From contig SLAN01000008.1 of NCBI GenBank assembly GCA_007126865.1, forward strand, positions 1 to 10,802: a stretch of DNA of 10,802 bases. The letters run 5' to 3'. Below are positions 1-4,642 of the stretch, piece after piece (position 1 is the stretch's first letter; the number at the start of each line of letters is the position of its first letter). Source of the stretch: Spirochaetales bacterium. GTDB taxonomy: Bacteria; Spirochaetota; Spirochaetia; DSM-27196; SKKC01. The translations under genes and the position numbers were made by a program. The notes beneath the pieces were generated by a model, which had not been told where the DNA came from, ran no database searches, and saw only the letters and a list, made by a program, of their open reading frames with translations.

Positions 1-30
1 CGCGATATCGGGCTGAAGAATAAGCGAGTA

Positions 31-59
31 TTGACATCGATACGCCTGCGTGGTAGTCG
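31..59 (+). promoter_or_regulatory. possible promoter of the rpsF operon
   Basis: A perfect sigma-70 type -35 hexamer, TTGACA, sits at 31-36, about 100 bases before rpsF. At the usual 17-base spacing the -10 position (54-59) reads TAGTCG, which matches the consensus only at its first two bases. The better A/T-rich stretch (ACTAAT, 61-66) is too far away. The location fits the first gene of the operon, but the weak -10 keeps this tentative. The first 30 bases show stops in two forward frames (14-16 and 21-23) and could hold the tail of an unseen upstream gene. Confidence 0.25.
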
Positions 60-112
60 TACTAATCCTCTTTACTCTGGAAAGATACGCGCTTTCAGGG
101 TCACAAGTCCAC

Positions 113-138
113 AAGGAGGCACATACACCGGTATGCGC
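113..138 (+). promoter_or_regulatory. rpsF leader hairpin, possible S6:S18 autoregulatory site
   Basis: A strong Shine-Dalgarno sequence, AAGGAGG (113-119), runs directly into a hairpin. GCACATAC (119-126) pairs with GTATGCGC (131-138), with one A-C mismatch and an ACCG tetraloop (127-130). The rpsF ATG (133-135) lies inside the 3' arm, so folding would hide the start codon. Many bacteria have an rpsF leader motif bound by the S6:S18 complex, in which an exposed CCG triplet mimics the 16S rRNA binding site. The GGAGG followed by ACCGGT here also recalls 16S rRNA around helix 23a. The hairpin is seen directly; the ligand is inferred. Confidence 0.55.
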
Positions 139-414
139 AATTATGAAGTTATGTGCGTTTTCCGTCCCGAAGATGAAGTCGTCAACCGGGGCCGGGAAGA
201 CGTAAGGAACGAGCTGAACAAGCTCGACGCGAAGGTCGTCAAGGAAGACGATATGGGCCAGCGGACGCTTGCCTATCCGATCAAAGATGCCCATCAGGGA
301 TACTACCATCTCTTTGTAACCGAAATGACTCCGGATAAGGTTGCGCCTATCGAGGCGGCTCTCCGGCACAAGGAGGAGCTGCTGAGATTCATGGTGGTAC
401 GCGCCGAGGAGTAA
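133..414 (+). CDS. rpsF: 30S ribosomal protein S6
   Basis: S6 is a primary component of the small-subunit platform. It binds 16S rRNA as a heterodimer with S18, which is encoded two genes downstream. The 93-residue product has the family's usual length and opening (MRNYEVMCVF). It also has the conserved GQRTLAYPI segment (residues 42-50) followed by GYYHLF (56-61). The frame stays open upstream to the window edge, but ATG 133 is chosen because S6 proteins begin with a Met-x-Tyr-Glu type N-terminus and a strong AAGGAGG lies upstream. The 13-base SD spacing is long, and the start codon sits in a hairpin, which suggests translational control. The ssb start follows the stop by 6 bases. Confidence 0.97.
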   Translation: MRNYEVMCVFRPEDEVVNRGREDVRNELNKLDAKVVKEDDMGQRTLAYPIKDAHQGYYHLFVTEMTPDKVAPIEAALRHKEELLRFMVVRAEE

Positions 415-420
415 GAGCTC

Positions 421-873
421 ATGGCCGATATTAACCGCGTGACACTCGTTGGCCGTCTCGTGCGGGATGCCGAGGTGCGGGTGACCCAGGGCGGAATGCA
501 AATCACGAAATTCGGGCTGGCGATCAACCGTCGTCGCAAACAGGGCGATGAGTGGGTCGACGAGGCCAACTTCTTCGATGTCGTCATATTCGGGCGCATG
601 GGGGAGGCGGTGAGTCGATATCTGACCAAGGGAAAGCAGGTCGGTGTCGACGGTGAGCTCGTGCAGAATCGCTGGGAGCAGGACGGCCAGACGCGTAGCA
701 AAGTCGAAGTTGTCTGCAATAACCTGCAATTACTTGGCGGTCGTGGCGACGGCGCCGGCGGTGGTCAGCAGTCCGGAAGCGCTGCGAGCTCCCGCAACCG
801 GGGCGGCGGCGAGCCGTTCGGCGGCGACACCGGCGGGCCGGTTGATGATTTCGAAGATGACGTTCCATTTTGA
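421..873 (+). CDS. ssb: single-stranded DNA-binding protein
   Basis: SSB coats single-stranded DNA during replication, repair and recombination, and recruits partners through its C-terminal tip. The 150-residue protein has an N-terminal OB fold (about residues 1-107). This begins with the typical INRVTLVGRLVRDAEVR and contains aromatic residues expected to stack on DNA (W45, F51, F52, W85). A Gly/Ser/Gln-rich disordered linker follows (about 107-140), then an acidic tip ending DDVPF, a conservative variant of the usual DDIPF. GAGGAG (406-411) lies 9 bases before the ATG and overlaps the end of rpsF, so translation is likely coupled to S6. The position between rpsF and rpsR is the classic bacterial arrangement. 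Confidence 0.97.
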   Translation: MADINRVTLVGRLVRDAEVRVTQGGMQITKFGLAINRRRKQGDEWVDEANFFDVVIFGRMGEAVSRYLTKGKQVGVDGELVQNRWEQDGQTRSKVEVVCNNLQLLGGRGDGAGGGQQSGSAASSRNRGGGEPFGGDTGGPVDDFEDDVPF

Positions 874-894
874 TGATTCTTTGGAGACTATTAT

Positions 895-1182
895 ATGAGC
901 GATGAAAGAGACAGAGATAGAGGCGGCGACGGTCGGGATGCCGGTCGTGGTCGTGGAGGTTTCCGCGGGCGTGGCAAGCCGTACTTCCGTAAGAAAATCG
1001 ATAAGATCAACGCGCAGAACCTGACAGTCGATTACAAGCAGCCGGAAGTCCTGCGACGTTTCATTACCGAGCAGGGCAAGATTCTTCCACGACGGATCAC
1101 CGGTACGAGTGCGAAGAATCAACGCCGCCTCGTACGCGAGATCAAGAAGGCGCGCAAGATCGGACTGTTGCCGTTCGGCTGA
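895..1182 (+). CDS. rpsR: 30S ribosomal protein S18
   Basis: S18 partners S6 on the 30S platform. The conserved core (about residues 31-95) contains [33 protein letters not shown] and the ending [10 protein letters not shown], all hallmark S18 segments. Residues 1-30 form a charged low-complexity extension rich in Arg, Gly and Asp, including an RGG-like run ([10 protein letters not shown], 18-27). No cysteine is present, so this is the metal-free (C-minus) type of S18. A GGAG (883-886) lies 8 bases before the ATG, and the gene starts 21 bases after ssb ends. The 95-residue length is slightly above average because of the N-terminal extension. Confidence 0.97.
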   Translation: MSDERDRDRGGDGRDAGRGRGGFRGRGKPYFRKKIDKINAQNLTVDYKQPEVLRRFITEQGKILPRRITGTSAKNQRRLVREIKKARKIGLLPFG

Positions 1183-1221
1183 GAATGCCGCGTCGCCGCC
1201 GGCGGGCACAAGGTTGATACA

Positions 1222-2169
1222 ATGTCGTCGCGAAATACCGACTGGGTGGCAGTCGGGGCACTGTCCCTGCTATCCACCCTGATCTTCCAAACCGGGACTT
1301 TTTTCCTCATCTTCCCGGCGCCATTACAGTTCCTGCGGGGAAAGACTGACCGGCGACACTTCACGACCGGCTGCGTTGTGACGGTGGTATTAATCGGTGC
1401 CATTGTCGCGTGGCGTTCGGCCGCCGCACCGACTGAGCTGAGATCAGTTGCGTTGTATGACGGCCTCGTGCCGATCGGATTGATTATCGCGCTATGGGTT
1501 ACCAATGAGCTGACGATGCGCTCCGGGAAGACGGCTGCGCTCGCGGTAGCCGGAGCGGTCGCCGGGTTGATCGCGCTGCCGTCGGTATCGGTGCTGACCG
1601 AGAGCGAGGCATTCCGGAGCCAGCTTGCAGCTCAGTTTGCGGCAGCGGAGGAGGCGATTTCCGGTTTTTCCGGCGGTGCCGGGATAGACGAGGTATTCGG
1701 TGTCGACGATCCGGCGGAGCTTTTCGCTGCACTGTGGATGCGCACGTTCGCCGGCGGTTTTACGATTATGATCGGGGTGAACTATCTGATCGGTGCACGC
1801 CTGTCAAGGACCATCGGAGATCGCATGCTCGAGCGCTATCGTACGCCGCATTGGCTGCCGTTCGCTCTCCTGATCGGCCTTGCCGGAATCGTCCTGGAGA
1901 GCACCTTCGCCTTCGTACCCGCCGGTTATCTGGGGTGGAATCTGCTCGTCTTCACCGCGGCGGTCTTCGCCGCTCAGGCAGTCGGATTGCTGCAGTTTCT
2001 GGTTGGTGCCGATGGTACGAGGCCGGGGCGCCGGGCGTTGGTGCCGCTCGGTCTCATAGCGCTGTTCCTTATCCCGCTCACCGGCGGGCTGGTCAGTATC
2101 GGGTTGCCGATCCTCGGCATAATCGAGCATTGGATGCGCCGCCGTGACCGCGGAATCGGCGTCGCATAG
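1222..2169 (+). CDS. multi-pass membrane protein, probably DUF2232 (YybS-like)
   Basis: The 315-residue product is an integral membrane protein of unknown function with about eight hydrophobic segments: roughly residues 9-35, 48-65, 78-95, 103-122, 170-192, 211-232, 238-263 and 272-297. A polar, partly acidic loop lies at about 123-168. The C-terminal part, with AQAVGLLQFLVG followed by a hydrophobic stretch and GIIEHWMRRR, resembles the end of DUF2232 proteins, which typically close with a G-x-x-(D/E)-x-W-x-x-R-like segment. Position supports this: in Bacillus, the DUF2232 gene yybS lies upstream of rplI and dnaC, near the rpsF-ssb-rpsR genes. Only a weak SD (AAGG, 1210-1213) precedes the ATG. 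The family assignment comes from hydropathy, context and a motif, not from a search. Confidence 0.65.
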   Translation: MSSRNTDWVAVGALSLLSTLIFQTGTFFLIFPAPLQFLRGKTDRRHFTTGCVVTVVLIGAIVAWRSAAAPTELRSVALYDGLVPIGLIIALWVTNELTMRSGKTAALAVAGAVAGLIALPSVSVLTESEAFRSQLAAQFAAAEEAISGFSGGAGIDEVFGVDDPAELFAALWMRTFAGGFTIMIGVNYLIGARLSRTIGDRMLERYRTPHWLPFALLIGLAGIVLESTFAFVPAGYLGWNLLVFTAAVFAAQAVGLLQFLVGADGTRPGRRALVPLGLIALFLIPLTGGLVSIGLPILGIIEHWMRRRDRGIGVA

Positions 2170-2215
2170 TTTGTCGGACATCGGGGGCAGAACAGAAGCC
2201 CGACATTGATGGTGA

Positions 2216-2248
2216 TACAGGCGCCGTACAGGCGGTATACATTCGAAA
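2216..2248 (+). repeat. three 11-bp phased direct repeats upstream of rplI
   Basis: TACAGGCG occurs at 2216-2223 and again at 2227-2234. A diverged copy, TACATTCG, lies at 2238-2245. All three share an exact 11-base period, close to one helical turn. The array ends at the rplI Shine-Dalgarno sequence (AAGGAG, 2247-2252) and lies in the only sizeable gap of the left-hand operon (2170-2259). The repeats are seen directly. A role as protein operator, as RNA regulatory element or as chance is not decided by the sequence. Confidence 0.45.
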
Positions 2249-2259
2249 GGAGTAGCTCA

Positions 2260-2895
2260 ATGAAAGTCATTTTGAATGCGGATATTGAGAATCTCGGAGA
2301 AGAAGGCGATGTGTGCGAGGTCAAGCCGGGATATGCACGCAATTACCTGCTTCCCCGCAATCTCGTTCTGCTCGATAACAGGAAAAACCGAGCCTATCTG
2401 GAGTCGAGACGGCAGGAGATAGAGCAGCGAAAGGAACGAAAACGGATTGCAGCACAGTCGAGTCGTGAGCGTATCGAAGCTGGGCCGCTGGTGTTCGAGA
2501 TGCCGGCAGGGGAGAACGGCAGGCTGTTCGGATCGTTATCGAGCGCAGGTATTTCCGAGCGACTGGAGCAGATGGGAATCGACATTGCGCGCCGGCAGAT
2601 CGATGTGCCCGAGAAGACCATCAAGAGCGTGGGAACCCACAAGGTAACGGTCAGACTCTACGGAGGCGAGGAAGCGACACTGACGGTGAACGTCACGCCG
2701 ATCGGTGGAAGCCGGGGCACCGAAGCTGCGGCGAAGGAGTCGGCCGCCGAAGACAAGCAGGCAACCGGCGAACAGGCAACCGCCGAGCCGGAGACTACCG
2801 CGCCGTCGGAAGCGACGTCTTCCGAGGCAGCTTCGACCGACGCTGTGGCCGACGATACCGGCGGGAATGACGAGACTGAGCGAGCCGACAGCTGA
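2260..2895 (+). CDS. rplI: 50S ribosomal protein L9 with long acidic C-terminal tail
   Basis: L9 binds 23S rRNA at the base of the L1 stalk and helps maintain reading-frame fidelity. Residues 1-50 form the N-terminal rRNA-binding domain (MKVILNADIENLGEEGDV, then KPGYARNYLLP). A charged connecting helix follows at about 45-75, and the C-terminal globular domain at about 76-147. The family is normally about 148-150 residues; this protein is 211. The extra 61 residues (151-211) are rich in Ala, Glu, Asp, Thr and Ser, strongly acidic and probably disordered. ATG 2260 is chosen over upstream in-frame starts because the canonical L9 N-terminus begins there and AAGGAG (2247-2252) lies 7 bases before it. 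dnaB follows after 12 bases. Confidence 0.97.
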   Translation: MKVILNADIENLGEEGDVCEVKPGYARNYLLPRNLVLLDNRKNRAYLESRRQEIEQRKERKRIAAQSSRERIEAGPLVFEMPAGENGRLFGSLSSAGISERLEQMGIDIARRQIDVPEKTIKSVGTHKVTVRLYGGEEATLTVNVTPIGGSRGTEAAAKESAAEDKQATGEQATAEPETTAPSEATSSEAASTDAVADDTGGNDETERADS

Positions 2896-2907
2896 CATAT
2901 TGTAAGC

Positions 2908-4230
2908 ATGGCGGAGGTGAAGGGGCGGGTCCCGCCCTATAACGAGGAAGCCGAAATCGCGGTTCTCGGTGCGTTAATGCTCGATGCCGACGCCCTGAAC
3001 CGCGTCCTCCCCTACATTCGAGCTCGCGATTTCTATCGTCAGGCGAACGCACGGGTTTTCGAGTGTATCGTCGCGCTGAGCGATCGCTCCGAAACACCCG
3101 ATCTGATTACGGTTACTGAAGAGCTTCGTTCTCGCGGAGATCTGGAGAGTGTCGGTGGCGCCGGATATGTGGCTAACCTCACAACGGCCGTTCCCACCGC
3201 CGCGAATGTCGAGTATTACGCACGGATCGTCCGCAATGCGAGCGTGCGTCGACGACTGCTTCGAGTATCGGAGTCACTGGCCGGCAGCGCGTTCGACGAA
3301 CAGCAGGAAACGCGCGTTATCATCGAAGAGGCCGAACAGCAAATCTTCGAGATAACCGATGAGAATCAAACCGAAGGCTACAAACCGGCGCGTGAGATCA
3401 TCCAGCGAACCATCGATGCCATTGAGCGCCTCTATCGTAGCAAGGACAACTATACCGGCGTTCCCTCGGGCTTTCCCGCACTCGACAAGATGACGAGCGG
3501 ATTCCAGGAGAGCGAGTTTATTGTCATCGGAGCGCGCCCGTCGATCGGGAAAACCGCCCTGGCGTTGAGCATGGCGGCAAACATCTCGATTCAACAAGGC
3601 ATTTCCACCGGGTTCTTCACTCTCGAGATGAGTGATATGGCGATAATGCAGCGTCTCGTATCGAGCGAGGCGCGGATTTCGAGTCAGCGTATTCGTACCG
3701 GTATGCTGCGACCGGCGGACTTTGCTCATCTCGTGGAATCCGCGGGACTTATCTACGAAGCTCCTCTGTTTATCGCCGACACGCCGAATATGAAGCTGCT
3801 CGATCTTCGAGCGCAAGCGCGCCGGATGAAGCAGCAAGGGGATGTGAAAATCATCTTCGTCGATTATATTTCGCTGATCGGGTCGGAGAATTATGACGTT
3901 CCGCGGCACGAGCAGATCGCCGAAGTGTCGCGCAGCTTGAAGGCGCTCGCTCGTGAGCTTCGAATTCCGATCGTGGCGCTTTCACAGGTCAATCGCGATT
4001 CGGAAGGTAAGCGTCCGAGCCTCGCAAATATTCGCGAGAGCGGGTCGATCGAACAGGATGCGGATGTGGTGCTGTTCCTGCACAGAGGGCGGGACGGCGG
4101 GGACGATCAACCGGTCATGGAAACCGAGCTCATCGTCGCAAAACAGCGAAACGGCCCGATCGGTACGGTCAAAATCGCTTTCGTACCCGAGTATACTCGA
4201 TTTGAGTCGCTCGCCGATGAGCGAGGATAG
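2908..4230 (+). CDS. dnaB: replicative DNA helicase DnaB
   Basis: DnaB is the hexameric helicase that unwinds DNA at the replication fork using ATP. The 440-residue protein has the N-terminal primase-interacting domain (about residues 10-110, starting PYNEEAEIAVLGALMLD), a linker helix region, and a RecA-like helicase core (about 180-435). The core shows Walker A GARPSIGKT (208-216), a conserved glutamate in FTLEMS (E240), Walker B IIFVDY (315-320), LSQVNR (358-363), RESGSIEQDAD (376-386) and AKQRNGPIGT (411-420). Length is normal and no inteins interrupt it. The ATG has no good SD, so translation probably depends on coupling to rplI 12 bases upstream. rplI-dnaB adjacency is common in bacteria. 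Confidence 0.98.
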   Translation: MAEVKGRVPPYNEEAEIAVLGALMLDADALNRVLPYIRARDFYRQANARVFECIVALSDRSETPDLITVTEELRSRGDLESVGGAGYVANLTTAVPTAANVEYYARIVRNASVRRRLLRVSESLAGSAFDEQQETRVIIEEAEQQIFEITDENQTEGYKPAREIIQRTIDAIERLYRSKDNYTGVPSGFPALDKMTSGFQESEFIVIGARPSIGKTALALSMAANISIQQGISTGFFTLEMSDMAIMQRLVSSEARISSQRIRTGMLRPADFAHLVESAGLIYEAPLFIADTPNMKLLDLRAQARRMKQQGDVKIIFVDYISLIGSENYDVPRHEQIAEVSRSLKALARELRIPIVALSQVNRDSEGKRPSLANIRESGSIEQDADVVLFLHRGRDGGDDQPVMETELIVAKQRNGPIGTVKIAFVPEYTRFESLADERG

Positions 4231-4239
4231 GAATCGTGC

Positions 4240-4244
4240 GGAGG
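4240..4244 (+). promoter_or_regulatory. ribosome binding site setting a GTG start
   Basis: GGAGG lies 7 bases before the GTG at 4252 and just after the dnaB stop (4228-4230). It is the best SD in the area and decides the start of the ComFB-like gene, which has no suitable upstream ATG. Confidence 0.75.
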
Positions 4245-4251
4245 TTGGATC

Positions 4252-4539
4252 GTGGCGTTGGAAGACAGGTATAATCTCGAGGATCTCACGAACGAAAGCG
4301 AGCGCCTGGTGTTCCAGGAGCTCGAGCGTCAGCTCGATGAAGCGGGGGAGGAGGTCTGCCGTACGCAGGAGTGCGTCCTCGACATGGCAGCCTACGCGCT
4401 GAACCACGTGAAGCCGATGTATCGGGCGAACCTGATGGGCCGACTGTACGCGCGGGCTCAGGAAGAAGAACGCTCTGAGGAGATACGCCGGGCGGTGGCC
4501 GAAGCGATATCGCACATCACCGAGAACCCACCTGAGTAA
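4252..4539 (+). CDS. ComFB-family small protein
   Basis: The 95-residue protein resembles the ComFB domain (late competence development family). The diagnostic segment is C36-x4-C41 followed by VLDMAAYALNHVKPMY (42-57), matching the family pattern of cysteines, an acidic residue, ALN and P-x-Y. The N-terminal part is acidic and helical (NLEDLTNESERLVFQELERQL), and the C-terminus is a charged helix. ComFB homologues in Bacillus and cyanobacteria have been linked to competence or motility and reported to bind cyclic dinucleotides. Whether this one does is unknown. It starts at GTG, 21 bases after dnaB, with a good GGAGG, and appears to be the last gene of the operon. No other com genes are in the window, so a competence role should not be assumed. 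Confidence 0.72.
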   Translation: MALEDRYNLEDLTNESERLVFQELERQLDEAGEEVCRTQECVLDMAAYALNHVKPMYRANLMGRLYARAQEEERSEEIRRAVAEAISHITENPPE

Positions 4540-4594
4540 GCCGGCCACGTCGAAAAGTCATCAGTGGGGGCAGCGCCCGCAGTATATCTTCGCC
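4540..4594. other. convergent intergenic gap without a clear terminator
   Basis: The two operons meet here tail to tail. The only folded element is a short GC hairpin (GGGC 4568-4571, loop AGC, GCCC 4575-4578) with no following run of T on either strand. Termination may be Rho-dependent, or an unusual structure may be used. Confidence 0.5.
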
Positions 4595-4642
4595 TCACCA
4601 GGGGCCCAGCGCCCGCAGTACATCCTCAACCTGCACACCATG
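4571..4642. repeat. imperfect tandem repeat, 36-bp period, across the WD40 gene stop
   Basis: CAGCGCCCGCAGTA occurs at 4571-4584 and again at 4607-4620, and each copy is followed by ATC-x-TC after one variable base. The 36-base period is a multiple of three. On the minus strand the upstream copy encodes VEDVLRAL near the protein's C-terminus. The second copy, lying past the TGA stop (4595-4597), would encode EDILRAL in the same frame. This looks like a partial in-frame duplication that was cut off by the stop codon. Confidence 0.6.

Noticed and set aside
2171..2205. Possible stem-loop after the DUF2232-like gene (TGTCGG 2172-2177 with CCGACA 2200-2205)
   Set aside because: The loop is long, alternative pairings compete, and no T run follows, so it is not convincing as a terminator.
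2206..2241. Possible rplI promoter (TTGATG 2206-2211 and TATACA 2236-2241)
   Set aside because: Spacing is 24 bases, far from the 16-18 expected, and no better -35 fits the TATACA.
4601..4614. Intrinsic terminator from the GC-rich GGGC/GCCC hairpin
   Set aside because: The stem is only 4 base pairs, lies inside the propeller gene's coding end, and has no U-tract in either direction.
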